Part shown: positions 23,700 through 36,545 of the stretch, one piece after another
How the letters are laid out: each line of letters opens with the position of its first letter
How positions within the stretch are numbered: position 1 is the stretch's first letter
From: Tipula vernalis
Taxonomy: Eukaryota > Arthropoda > Insecta > Diptera > Tipulidae
NCBI GenBank assembly: GCA_958295665.1
Contig: OY282558.1
Span: 356,259,053-356,323,052 of the forward strand
Direction: 5' to 3'
Length of the DNA: 64,000 nt
The notes under the pieces: model-generated
Told to the model about the DNA's origin: nothing
What the model saw: the letters and a program-made list of their open reading frames with translations, nothing else
Databases searched by the model: none
Made by a program: the position numbers and the translations under genes

Positions 23700-24800
23700 T
23701 TACGTTATGAACAGCGATAGCTCAGACGGTAGGCGCGCAATATGAACATAAAGTTGGTTGAACAGTTTTAACCCGCGGTAAAATAAACTATCTTGGGAGC
23801 GTTTGTACAAATAATATGGTAAGCGACAATGCGCAGCATCTCGATTAGAATGTTCCGTTATCTCATTATTTATAGTTAATACGTTATTACATTTTATCAT
23901 GCGATGTTTTATTTTATATACCAAAAGCATAAATTCATAATCGTATCATTTGAGATATCGGCAGTAGTCTATTGTTATAAAGTGAAATTGTTGGTGTTCA
24001 GATCCCCAAATTTGAATTAGGTATAATAAAATTGAATGAATGTACGAAAAATAGCAATTTAGTGAAACTGCATGGGGTACAAATTTCACAATTCCTCGGA
24101 AGACTGCTATATAGGGAGCTAGTTTCTGTTTTATAGAGTTTACATGGTGTGTCCACTTTAAGTTGAAGCTAAGATGCAAGCCGAGATAACAGATATTCTC
24201 TACTCTATTGATTTTTTCTGAATCTAGAATAATTGCCTCAAGGTCAATAAATGGTGGTTGCCTAAAAGAAAATATTATAAATTTAGTTTTTGATTTATTA
24301 AGACGAAGTTTGTTTCTGATAAACTATTCACTTAAGATTTTCATATCAGTTCCATTTGTAATTCTAAGTTATATCTGTGGTTAGCACCATAAATAATTGC
24401 CGCATCGTCTGCGAACAATTGAGTTTTGCCAGAGAGGTTTAAAGCGAAAATATAATTTATATAGATAGTGAATAGCGGGAGCCCTAAAATGGAACCTTCT
24501 GGAATACCACACTTTAATAGCAGCTCTTCAGATTATCGTTTCCTAATGGAACGTAGTGTTTCCGATTATATAATAATCTTTTAATAGTAAAAGAGGCTGT
24601 TCACTAATTCCAATAAGTATATAATCTATGCAATCAAAGGCTTTAGCCAGGTCAATGAAAATGCATGAAGTACACTTTTTAGAATCTAGATTATTGTATA
24701 TAATTTCCATAAATTCAAAATAGCGGGAAGAGTACTGAAATCTTTCTGAAAACCAAACTGATTACCAAACTGATGAGCAAATTGCTGAATAAAAAAATTT
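23700..24800 (-). pseudogene. Non-LTR reverse transcriptase relic (minus strand)
   Basis: Reading downwards from about 24,800, across several frames: a QFGFQK motif, IFIDLAKAFDC (about 24,628-24,660), GIPEGSILG (about 24,481-24,510), LFADDAAIIY with the catalytic aspartate pair (about 24,390-24,425), then the thumb-like segment FNLKWTHHVNSIKQKL in the frame 24,179-23,946 and the C-terminal tail in 23,930-23,700. This is the RT core plus C-terminus of a non-LTR retrotransposon ORF2. Frameshifts and stops occur throughout, and no endonuclease or 3' tail was recognised. The motifs do not match the Jockey copy at 5.6-8.7 kb closely, so it is a different family. Confidence 0.85.
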
Positions 24801-26790
24801 CGTTCCTAAAACTGCACAATATAGGAGTTATTATACAGTTAACCCTTTTAGTGAGTTTTATTGATATAAAATCCCAGCCCGGTGAACAAGATGACTCCAA
24901 GCTAGAAAAAATTACCTTAATTTCTTTTGGTATTGTGGGTTCCAGGTTACAAAATTTTGATAGTTACTACGTTATACATAAAAAATTTAACTCTTTTAGA
25001 AAATATGAATGGGAAGTGTTTAAAGAGGAAGTATGTGTTGGCATTCGAAGTGATAGTGGGAAGTTGCTTTATATTAATGTTCCCTACATATCTCGCAAAA
25101 ATTGGCGACTATTATCATTATTTTAATAATGTTTCTTCTATTATTAATTTAAATCCAAACTCTGACTTTATTATAGCTGGTTACTTTAACATTCCTATGG
25201 TTCCTTGGAGTAACATAAATAATTCAAGCACGGTATCTCTTTCCGGTGCTGCTGAGTCTCTCATTAATATGCTAAATTTCACGGGCACTAAACAGCATAA
25301 TTATATAAAAAATGTTAATGGAAGAATGTTAGACTTAGTTATTTCAAATATTCAAAATTATATTCATGTGTCATTGGCTTCAGACGTTTTGTCTAAAATT
25401 GATTCCCATCATCCACCGTTAGAAATTAATGTAATTATTAAACATATCAAAAGATCGAAAGGTTCAACACGATTGACTGGTCAAATTTATTTGGTTCTTT
25501 AAGCATTATGATTCAATCAGAATATTTTATAACGAACTGAATAATATTATTGAATCTGGTATTCCATGCATGACACAAAAACGATAGGACTATCCAAGTT
25601 GGTATTCAAGAAACCTAATTAAATTAATTGAATTTAAACATTTAATTTATAAAAAATTCAAAAGAATCAATGATCCCGAGTATTGTAGTTTATTCTAATC
25701 CTTACGTGCAACAGTGAGGAGGAAAATAAAATCGTGTTACGCTAGCTACCTCTCTTCCATCGAATCGAACATCCAATTCAATCCAAAACGGTTTTGGTCT
25801 TATACTAAATCGTTAAAAAGCACAAGTATTTTCCCCCAAAGCATCCGAGACAACAGTAGCATCGCGAACAACAATACTGATATCTGTAATATGTTCGCCT
25901 CTTATTTTAAGTCCAATTATACATTTGATAACCGTACCCCTTTGAATCCCAATTCACTTATAGAGGAGAACACTTAGTCTTCGAACACTTTGTCTTTGAT
26001 TGATACACTTGATAATTTTTTTATTTCCCCTTCCATAGTTACTGCCCAGTTGAGACATTTGGATCTAGACAAGGGTGGTGGACCTGACGACATTTCACCT
26101 TACTTCTTATATCACACAGCTGAAACATTAAGTTTCCCACTCTATTGTTCAATAAGTCGCTAAATGAATGCGTATTTCCCGATGTTTGGAAGAGGGCAAT
26201 TATCGTACCTATTTTAAAATCTGGTGATAAACCACTTGTTTTAAACTATAGACCTATTGCCTTGCTACTATCGCAAAAACATTAGAACGACTTGTGTTTA
26301 ATGCATTAATAGAAAAAACGGGACATTTAATTTCTAATCATCAGCATGGTTTCTACAAATCTAGGTCTACCTTAACTAATTTATTGAACTTTACAGAATT
26401 TGTTTAAGATTCAATGAACTCAGGGCACAGCGTTGATGTAATTTACACTGACTTTGCGGAAGCCTTTGATAAAGTTAATCACAGAATTCTTTTATCGAAA
26501 TTTTCTAACTTTGGAATCGATAACAAAACCAACCAATGAACCAAGTCATATCTAACCAACAGATCACATTATGCTCAAATAGCAGATTCAAAATCTGAAG
26601 TTTTCATTCCATCGTCGGGAGTTCTACAAGGCTCAATCCTTGGCCCATATTGTTCTTGTATTTTATTAATGATATAATTGTTGGTATTGATATTGAGGTA
26701 CTAATGTTCGCGGATGATTTAAAATTATTTCGCGCAGTTTGTTCTCTACAATGGTGAGATGGTGTAATAGATATTTCATGGAACTAAACA
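24800..26790 (+). pseudogene. Non-LTR retrotransposon ORF2 relic with endonuclease and RT (plus strand)
   Basis: APE-type endonuclease pieces occupy about 24,900-25,500: a VCVGIRSDSGK strand, FIIAGYFNIP at 25,164-25,197 (the catalytic D of the usual GDFN is Y here), MLDLVISN near 25,326, and DSHHPPL near 25,402. Two frames overlap at 24,773-25,126 and 24,927-25,502. The RT follows: GGGPDDISP at about 26,076, HQHGFYKSRST at about 26,340, YTDFAEAFDKVNH at about 26,442, VLQGSILGP at about 26,620 with a one-base loss just after it, and FADDLKLF at about 26,706. The style is CR1/Jockey-like. The C-terminus is truncated by 26,790. It starts head-to-head with the minus-strand relic. Confidence 0.88.
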
Positions 26791-27425
26791 TTAATAAATG
26801 CTGCGTGCTCAGAATAAAATGTAAAGATTTGTTTAGTGAATTTTACGACAAAATTGGTAATAGTTGTCTAATATATATATTTAAATTACAATATTTTTTT
26901 CGGGATGTGCCTACACTTTTTACAAAATTTACACTTTTTCGGGGTGGCTACATTTTATCCGAGAAATGAACCTCAAGTTTGAGTTCTAGCTAACTTCACT
27001 GATTTCGTGTTTTATTATTGTGCCGTGTACCCATTTCTAACGTTGGAGTATAGCTTTGATTTCGCAGAGAATAACAAAAAATCTTAGAAATCCTATAGTT
27101 TGTTGTAAGAAACAACCTAGTTAAACGTAGAAGCTTTATGTTTATTTTATCAAATGGACAATGCGCCATTTTCAACTCTAGGATTTTTAAGATTCTGGCT
27201 AATCACCGCGAATGCAAAACTACTCAAACATTAGGAATCGATATTATGTGCAGAAATAAAAAATGATGTTTATCCGCTATACATTTGAAAATGGCACAAG
27301 GCTTTAAAAGCCAAAAAGCTAATAATTTAACTTATGCTGTGTGCCTCAGAAGACTTTTCAAACTAAACTTTTCAAATTGTGAAGCTTTCGCTATTTCCTC
27401 ATAGATGCTTAGTGAAAAGGCGGTT
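26791..27425. other. AT-rich spacer, nothing recognised
   Basis: No coding or repeat signal that I can support. It lies between the end of the non-LTR relic and the Tc1-like relic. Confidence 0.45.
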
Positions 27426-27529
27426 TAGTAGGCTACTTTTCGACGACTTTTCAATTTGTATGACATGCAGTTTAAAATACGTAGTAAGTAAATGTAATTG
27501 AATATCAAAAACAAATTAAATAAAAATAA

Positions 27530-27965
27530 ATTACTAACATAAACGAAAAAAAAAATTAATTTGGATGGTTCTAACGGGTATCTCATTCTTACTGCCATGA
27601 CATGTGGTTTTTGGCACATTCCAATCAGTTTGCTTTGCGTGATGCATTTAAAGGATGTTTCTTTTGGAGTTTTTTCAATTAAAGATGCATAGCATTGTTA
27701 ATTACAAGTCGAACCGTTGGTAAGCTAGCTTTGACTCCAGCTTTTACATTATTTTTTTACGCTGATAAGCATGAATTCAAATTCGATCGAATGATCGCTC
27801 GTTTATCCGTGGGCGTTGTAGCCTCCACAATGCGTCCTCCTCTATTTTTACCATAATTTTTAATATTATTAATACAGGGTGAAATAACTGGTTTCCCTCT
27901 ACCAATTTTCGCAGCTATTTGACGATTTGAGAATCATCCTTCCTTCAAAACTCCGATATTAGCTG
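27530..27965 (-). pseudogene. Tc1/Tc3-like transposase relic (DNA-binding region)
   Basis: One minus-strand frame from 27,961 to about 27,540 with several in-frame stops reads as a bipartite helix-turn-helix. It has a NRQIAAKIGR first recognition segment, INNIKNYGKNRGGR linker, then a second domain with TPTDKRAIIRS and VKAGVKASLPTVRLVINN, and the lead into the catalytic domain (LNASRKA...AKNHMSW). This is the arrangement of Tc1/Tc3 transposase N-termini. The catalytic DDE region is not recognisable beyond that point. It abuts the Harbinger fragment almost without spacer. Confidence 0.82.
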
Positions 27966-28290
27966 CCGGATCTATATGGTAAACATTTAAATCCACCGTC
28001 ACTAAATATAAAAAAATCCATGAGGTGGGAATGTTTGTTTGCGATATAATTGACTATTCCGTAGGACGCTTTCGTCATGTACGGAACCCCCGGGGTATGC
28101 ACAACAAATATTAATAAATTTACTAGAATTATCGCATACTATCATTAAATTAATAATGTAATCAAGTTTACGATTTATATATTGACAGTGTAACGCAGCC
28201 GGTACAACAATTTTTGGGTATACATCTTTTGGCAAAAAAACGTTTCGCAAATCAAAGTTTGATCAAATTACTTTTACCAAAAAACAACGT
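27966..28290 (-). pseudogene. PIF/Harbinger transposase fragment
   Basis: The 28,250-28,002 minus frame (82 codons) contains YINRK, IVCDNSSKFINI and the very characteristic PGGSVHDESVLRNSQLY segment of HARBI1-type nucleases. After it, in another frame near 28,000-27,970, comes SDGGFKCLPY, which fits the second catalytic aspartate region. N- and C-terminal parts are missing. The protein would be a DDE transposase acting with a Myb-like partner. Only a fragment survives. Confidence 0.82.
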
Positions 28291-28470
28291 TTGGCAAACA
28301 ATTTTTTGGCAAAGAAGTTTGAATGGCAAATACACTTTTAACCAATTACTGTCCGGCAAAATAATCTTTAGCAAAAAGGGATGAATGTTTCACAAATTAA
28401 TTTTTGGCAAATTATTCTTCAGGAATTATTTGCCAAAAAGAAATTACTCTAAAATCGAAACAAAACAAAC
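28205..28470. repeat. TTTGGCAAA word-repeat block
   Basis: The word TTTGGCAAA or near variants (TTTCGCAAA, TTTACCAAA, TTTAGCAAA, TTTCACAAA) recurs roughly every 18-30 bp, and the last copy is inverted (TTTGCCAAA). It overlaps the 5' edge of the Harbinger fragment. A similar block with TTTGCCA words lies near 36,640-36,790. Confidence 0.6.
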
Positions 28471-28654
28471 GAAAACATTTCCATTAATTTTATTAAAAAT
28501 TGCATATACTTTTTATTTCAAACAAATATAATAGGGCATTGTCTAAAAAAGAAATAATTGAATAATATATTAATTCAGAAAAATTACTAAATATTTTCAT
28601 TAAAACTATATATCTATAATGAAAATAGACGAATGAGTTGATTTTTTTTTATTG

Positions 28655-30095
28655 CAAACGCATATTCTTAGCCAGTGCAAATAAAAATTCTAATTCGTTG
28701 CTTTGGGTTTTATTTTCCAGAATTCTTGATATTCGAATTTATTTTTGAATATATTTGGTTTTCTTAGATGGAGGCGATGCTCCACTTTGATACTTTCCAA
28801 TTTCAGCTTCTATGAAAATGATTTCTTTGTGCAGTTCATTTATTATTTTATAAACGCCAACGTGCTCCGCATCAAATATTTTATGTATGCGATGATGCCA
28901 AGATTCAGCGAAGTTTTGAGCCCTTGGTAAGTTTTTTTAATTACGATTTAAACAACTACAAAAACTTGGTGAGAGTTGAGGTGGTCGGTTGTTTTTTCCA
29001 TTTATTTAATTCTCTGAAAACCATGTGGCCACTTTTCGACCATCATCATCTAGGAACTCAAACAGTTTATCAAAATACCGCGTTATTTTCGCATTCGAAT
29101 TAAAGCTTAAAGCCAGTATGGCACGCATCTTTAAACAAAAATCTTCATTGTGGCCATATTTTGAAGTAAAAACCATAGCTTGAATGCGGCGTTATATTAT
29201 TTGGCCAAGATAAAAATGACAACCTTCGGTTTGGATGTCTGAAAAATTGGTTTTCAACTAGTTAATGGCAGCCTTTTCAAAATGTGTGAATAATAATTTT
29301 GGCTCCAACTTAACGTTATTTTCCGCTGCGTAATCAATGAACATTTTAAACATCCTGTCATAAACTGATTCACTCTTTGCGGAACAAAGACCAAACGCTA
29401 AAGAAAAAGCCTTCGACCCATTAACATTTGCTTGAATGGTGTACAGTTGCTTAAGCAGGGAAGGAACTATTTTAAAAGTGCCATCTAGCTTCCAATATTT
29501 AGCACACCCCATGAATTTCACAAATTGCAGATTTGTAATCACAATGACGCGTTGGTTGTCAAAAAATTTATTCAGCGCTACAAAAGTTTTGTCCTTTTCT
29601 TTGATGAAATTAACATGCAAATGAAATTTCCAATTTTCCGGCTCCTTTGAAAATGTATTTTGTTTCTTTTTTATACGAGTTACAATTTATCTCATAGCTT
29701 TGGTCGATGGCAAATTACTTCTTATATCATCCATACTCCGGGAAACCAGATCTTGAACCATTTGGCACAGCCGTTTTCGTTTATTCTTAGATGCATCAGC
29801 TTTCAAAACCGTTAATGTATTTGCTATCCCTATGGTCACAGCATTGGGATCATGGTTATGATGCCCGGTCTCCTTCTGCAACTTATGCTGACTATTCGTT
29901 CCTATTTTAGTAATGCATTTCACATTACATTTTTTTGGTTCGACTAACCTCTTCTCACATGCCCAATAAAACAAATCATTTTAAATTAATAGTTTGCTAG
30001 AACTGAATCCATATAAATTTAATTTTGGTTTTCCTTTTGTGGATTTAAATAAAACACAATATTTTTCTCTTTGGGTAATATTCGTAGTTTGAGAT
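28655..30095 (-). pseudogene. MULE transposase with FLYWCH zinc finger, decayed
   Basis: From about 30,095 downwards the minus strand gives a FLYWCH finger: an FKSTKGKPKLNLYGF lead, a stop, then FYWACEKR, two cysteines and GHHNHDP (29,974-29,830). A linker follows to 29,690. The MULE DDE domain starts in the 29,620-29,258 frame with YWKLDGTFKIVP (first aspartate) and QLYTIQANVNG. Further down, across frames, come KTNFSDIQTEGCHFYLGQ and, near 28,930-28,860, the QNFAESWHHRIHKIF segment. The last part (28,860-28,655) continues to SPPSKKTKYIQK and ends with ELEFLFALAKN. Several stops and frameshifts are present. The order and length suit a nearly full-length protein. Confidence 0.85.
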
Positions 30096-30164
30096 AAAGA
30101 TGAATCAAAACTATTGTTTCTTCAGAATTTATTTCTATTTTCAATTAAAAAAACAAATAATTAC

Positions 30165-31953
<1,789 letters not shown>

Positions 31954-32093
31954 CAGATATATATTAAGAGCGATTGGCTCCTGTGTTTTTGTGATTAACA
32001 AGTCCAAAATACTGAGATTGCCATGAACAATTAATGTATTTGTCTATAAAAAGCCGAAAAATCAATTGATTACAAACAGACAAATTAGAATTC

Positions 32094-32097
<4 letters not shown>
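31954..32097 (-). repeat. Inverted partial copy closing the 459-bp array
   Basis: About 140 bp that is the reverse complement of the start of the unit, from ATATTAAGAGCGATTGGC to GACAAATTAGAATTCTT. It faces the direct copies and restores the palindromic layout seen in foldback A. Confidence 0.88.

Positions 32098-32182
<85 letters not shown>
32098..32182. repeat. (TA)n microsatellite, second tract
   Basis: About 85 bp of pure TA between the 459-bp array and the long-inverted-arm element. Confidence 0.95.
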
Positions 32183-32188
<6 letters not shown>

Positions 32189-32804
32189 TTATGGTGAAAA
32201 ATACGTCAAATCACAAATTTTTGGAAGTCATGTTTTAATTTTATGATTTTTATGTTTGGAATTTGTAGTCTTGATTCAAAAAAATTTTTGTAAAAAATGA
32301 TTTGTTGTTGTTTAAAATACAGGGTGTTAAATTTTAAAAAAAATGATGAACATGATGTTGTGTTTATCGCTATAAAATGAAAAATAAATACCCGATATTT
32401 ATGATATAGAGCTCGTTTTAAAGGTAAGTTAATTCGGATTAATAAAAAAATATAAAAAATGGTATTTCCCGCCAAAATTTTATTTTTGAATTTTCTCAAT
32501 GACCATCTATTTTTTTTTTTTTTTAAATTTTACGTCCTTTAATTCTATTAAACATACTAATAATTTGCGCTAGCAAAATTTTTTTTTTCGTGCAAAATAC
32601 GTTTAAGTATGACTACCTATTTTGAAAATTTCAAAAATCGAATGGTACATTTTTGGTCCTCTTACAAAAACTCTTTTATTTAATTTTTCCAGGTTAAATT
32701 TTTCACTCGTTTTTGTGATTTAAAATTAAATTTAAAACAAAAAATATTTACAGTAAAAAAATTTATTACAAAACAAGGATAGAAATTTAAAGATATTTGT
32801 ACGG

Positions 32805-33200
32805 TTAAAATTTACATGTTATATAATCTTCACTATTTGAATATTTTTTTATAAACGAACGTGAGCACTTTTTTTGGCATTCCTCACTTTCACTCATACT
32901 CGAAATATTCTCTTCATTGACTGTTGATGATGTCTGCGGAGTAACAGGTGTATTTAATGAATTGTTAACTGGAGATACCTCGTTTTTAACTTTTTGACGT
33001 TTATTAGTCACTAGGTAATAACATGATGTACAAATCGATGAATTTTCAGTTACATGAATCGAGCGCGGCAAAGGAATTTCAATATAATCATCAACATTTT
33101 TTAAACTTTTAGAACAGTTCAACTCAGGAAACGGCTTACAACAGTTTTTGTAACCATTATTGCCCTTCCAACCATTATTACACTTATTATTTGATATACT
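32805..33200 (-). CDS. Unassigned cysteine-containing protein inside the long-armed element
   Basis: A 105-codon frame starts at 33,122, and the same frame reads upstream to about 33,200 with a cysteine-rich lead (GWKGNNGYKNCCKPF). It continues with IPLPRSIHVTENSSICTSCYYLV, i.e. a C-x2-C pair followed by a basic NKRQK, then a serine/threonine-rich low-complexity tail with another C-x3-C. This looks like the N-terminal zinc-binding, DNA-binding part of a transposase or accessory protein, but I do not recognise the family. There is no clear start for the longer version and no catalytic domain nearby on this strand. Confidence 0.4.
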   Translation of the reverse strand, partial: SISNNKCNNGWKGNNGYKNCCKPFPELNCSKSLKNVDDYIEIPLPRSIHVTENSSICTSCYYLVTNKRQKVKNEVSPVNNSLNTPVTPQTSSTVNEENISSMSESEECQKKCSRSFIKKYSNSEDYITCKF

Positions 33201-33293
33201 TTTGATGCTATTTAAATAAGAAAATGATTTAAATAGAACTTTACAAGTTAAACTAACTGAAATATTAATTTAAACACTAATTTATACCAAAAA

Positions 33294-33572
33294 ATGTTAA
33301 CAAAAACCACTGCTTATATTTTATGTTGTTTTACAGGCCTACCTACCCCTTCTTTTATAAAAAAAATTTTAAAAATGCGTCATTTTGTTCCAAAAGATTA
33401 CGTTACGGTTTATGTATCTGCACGTAATATTTTGGGACGCATTTTATGGGTTGGAACTAACAAAATAAATTACTCATACCATTTATTTTTTTTACTAATA
33501 GCATTATTGGCTATCCCTAAACTACATTACGCCTTTGTTTGGGGAAGGAGTATTTATTGTCGTCACATTTAG
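33294..33572 (+). other. Unassigned 92-codon open frame in the same element
   Basis: It contains a hydrophobic stretch (about residues 65-80) and a basic region, but no known domain. It lies in the interior of the long-armed element, opposite in orientation to the cysteine-bearing frame. Possibly incidental. Confidence 0.25.
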
Positions 33573-34474
33573 GCTCGGGCAGGGAGAATTTCATAAAAGA
33601 TGACGTCATGTAATTATAAGAAGTTAGTGTTATGGGATATTACATATGACATAATACGTATATCATTAGAGGCGTATTTCTTTAAAATCATAAAGTTACT
33701 TCATGTTCTTAAATGATTACATCATTGCTCACATATTCAGTTTTGTGACGACTTGTGATGAAGGAGTGAGAGAGACGGAGTTAAGAATGGCACAAAATAA
33801 CTTGACGTAGTTTATGAACGGACTGTTACAAGTTTTTTCCTCTTTGTTGTTTAATTTCTATTAGAAGTAAGAATTATACTATAGATCGACGAAATAATTT
33901 TAAACAATTACATTATCAGGTCGAGCGTAAATTAGTTAAAAATTGAAAATAACATATAACAATTTGATTTTGAATTCCAAAAACGGGACAATTGTCATAC
34001 TTAAACGTATTTTTCATAAAAACGAAAAATTTTGCTAGCGCTAGTTTTTAGTATGTTCAATAGAATTAAAGGACGTAAAATTTAAAAAAATAAAAATAAA
34101 ATAAAAAATGGACGATCATTGAGAAAATTCAAAAATAAAATTTTGGCGGGCCATTTGAAAATGAAGTAACTAAAGAACTTACCATTTTTATATTTTTTTA
34201 TTAATTCGTATTAACTTACCTTTAAAACGAGCCCTATATCATAAATATCGAATATTTATTTTTCCTTTTATAGCGATATAACCACAACATAATGTTATTA
34301 TTTCTTCTCAAAATTTGACACCCTGTATTTTAAACAACAACAACAACAAATCATTTTCTACAAAATGTTTTTTTTAACTAGTACTGCCAATTGGAATCAT
34401 AAAAAATAAAAAATTTAAACACGACTTCCGGGCCCATATAGCAAATTTGTGATTTGACGTATTTTTCACCATAT

Positions 34475-34598
<124 letters not shown>

Positions 34599-34654
34599 CA
34601 GTGTACGATACATCCCTTTGCCGTTTCCTATAAAAACTAAGAAGAATCACATTC

Positions 34655-35214
34655 GATGGGCGATGATAACCATAATAAATTGGAATTCACAAGCTTGGTG
34701 GCTATATCTGAATTAACAAAGCACAATCATGTAGCAGTGAGAAAAATTACAACAATTAAAAAAAATGGTTTTTTTTGGCCATGGATCAGGGGCGCAGTAT
34801 AAAAATAAAATTAATTTTTACAATCACTGCAATTTTAAAGAGGATTTCGATTTGGAACCAGGATGGCATTTTTTTGCAACATGCCATGGAAAAAGACTTT
34901 GTGATGCATTAGGAGGTGTTCTCAAAAGGAATGCTGTTCGAGCAAGTTTACAAAGATAGTTTGAAAATCAAATAACCACGCCACATGAACTATATTCATG
35001 GGCTGTGAAAAATGAATCAAAATTCAACTATTCATGGTTTAGTACTAAAGATTATTTCAAAATCGAAAGAAAATTAAAAAACAGATGTAACTTAGTTAGG
35101 CAAATACCAGGCACTCACCAATATCATAGTTTTTCTCCTATTAATAAGACATCTTTATATATTAAAAAAACTTCATTTTGGAAAAACTCAAAACTGTTTG
35201 ATATAACAAAATAA
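34655..35214 (+). pseudogene. Relic of an uncharacterised recurrent protein (GSGAQYKN ... FFATCHGK ... KRNAVRASLQR)
   Basis: Two same-strand frames, 34,765-34,959 and 35,005-35,214, joined by a stretch with a stop (TAG at 34,957) read as one protein. Landmarks are a GSGAQYKNKINF segment, WHFFATCHGKRLCDALGG, KRNAVRASLQR, then FENQITTPHELYSW and QIPGTHQYHSF. Upstream, 34,655-34,765 gives LVAISELTKHNHVAVRKI in another frame. I recall this combination from many unnamed multi-copy proteins of insects and cnidarians, where an FSDG precedes QYKN. Here the aspartate position is altered (GHG). A transposase-like role is a guess. The copy is truncated and broken. Confidence 0.6.
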
Positions 35215-35492
35215 AAATTATTTCAAAATTATTTGTTTCTGGTTTATTGTTTTTAAAAAACTATAAAATAGTAAACAACACTAATACATAAAATAAAATA
35301 GGATTACCTTTTAAAATATAGTAAATGGTGCAAAACGCAGGTAGAATAATTAAAAATTTAAACACAAAATATGTCGAGGCTGGTGTATTAAAAAAATCAT
35401 AACTTTAAAATTGTTCCTAAAGCAATTTTGTTTTATTTTTTATTAGTTGGTAAAATAAATAAGCTTTTTAAAAAAATAAAAAAATAATAATA
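35215..35492. other. AT-rich spacer
   Basis: Downstream of the broken frame: A/T-rich, no poly(A) tail or terminal repeat identified. Confidence 0.4.
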
Positions 35493-36545
35493 ATGTCGCC
35501 TACAATTAAAACCATATAAAAAAATCAAATAGGTGATCGAACCGGTCGGATTCAAAAATCGGTCTGATTTTTGATTCGGTTAAACATATTTTTGGTGGCT
35601 TCACTCTATAGTAATAACTAAATTGTAATAATAATTAATTTAATACAATTTTTTTTATAAATTTATTAAAATTAAACCATTGCTATGAAAGAAATTATGT
35701 TAATTTTACGTAAAAACTTTTCTTTCAAATCGTTTACTCAGCCCGAATCCCTGTTGTTTTTATTTGTGTGTTAAGTGACATCTAGGAATGGGAATAATAA
35801 GTAAGAGCTATTTTATTTTATACACCGCTCTCAAATGTTATGACAATTCAAATATTCTAAACAAAAACTTATTTTGGATGTGTCAATAATTTTTGGGAAT
35901 AAAAATCGATGCCAAATATTAATCATCATGTTGTATTTATTTTCAGCTGTGACTTAATTTAAATAATATTTCTAATACTTGAGAAATAAATAAGGCATTT
36001 ATGTTACAGTTAATGTTTGTTGGTTATTTCGTTTATTTGTGATGCATAACAATCTGGGTTGATTTGATTATTTTGATTTCTTCTCGCTCAATGCATATTA
36101 TTATAATTTTTTCTCTTTGACTCTCTTTGATTTATTTTAATTTTAGCTGTTCAACGTATTGTCTTTTTTTACCATTGATTGTATTTGTGAATAAGTGATG
36201 ACGTCATGAAATAGAATATTCTCTTTTTAATACATATTGTTGTTGTTGTAGAACGTTTTTTAATTTAATTCCTTTATTTTCTTTTGATTATATCTGGAAA
36301 ATGGGGAAGCTTGAAAATCTGTGCTTTAAATGAGTTAGTCATTGAGTTGTTTATTAGCGATTTCAGAAAAAATTATTTATCTAAGTTTAATTTTTAATTC
36401 ATATTTTTTCGTCAATCGAAATCGCGTTTTTCCATACAAACTCTATGAAAATAAATAATTTTTTAGTGTTTCTATGTCCTTTATTTTAAGTTCATTTTTT
36501 ACATGCCGGCTCTATTCATATCAAGATGGTTCTGATAATATGCAC
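35493..36545 (+). repeat. 1.05-kb direct repeat, copy 1
   Basis: Matches 38,169-39,217 along its full length with scattered substitutions and small indels, from ATGTCGC to TATGCAC. It includes GATCGAACCGGTCGGATTC, a palindromic TGACGTCA at 36,199-36,206, and TGTTGTTGTTGTAGAACG. No coding potential is apparent. Confidence 0.92.

Larger units (their letters stand above)
32190..34474. mobile_element. Element with ~450-bp inverted arms, inserted in TA repeats
   Basis: Left arm 32,190-32,640 and right arm about 33,985-34,474 are diverged reverse complements, both starting ATGGTGAAAAATACGTC outwardly and including TTTAAAATACAGGGTGT, GTTTTAAAGGTAAGTTAAT and TTTACGTCCTTTAATTCTAT. TA repeats flank both sides (32,098-32,182 and 34,475-34,593), which suggests insertion into a TA tract. 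The 1.35-kb interior contains a cysteine-bearing minus-strand frame and an unassigned plus-strand frame. Superfamily unknown; the arm length and TA target would fit a Tc/mariner-like or other cut-and-paste element. Confidence 0.75.

Noticed and set aside
23700..23760. tRNA-like A box (ATAGCTCAGACGGTAGGCGCGC region)
   Set aside because: No B box at the right distance and no cloverleaf; the complementary strand reads as the RT C-terminal tail (ARLPSELSLF), which explains the sequence.
24773..25126. 117-codon frame as a host gene
   Set aside because: Its second half reads as APE endonuclease of the non-LTR relic and overlaps another frame of the same element.
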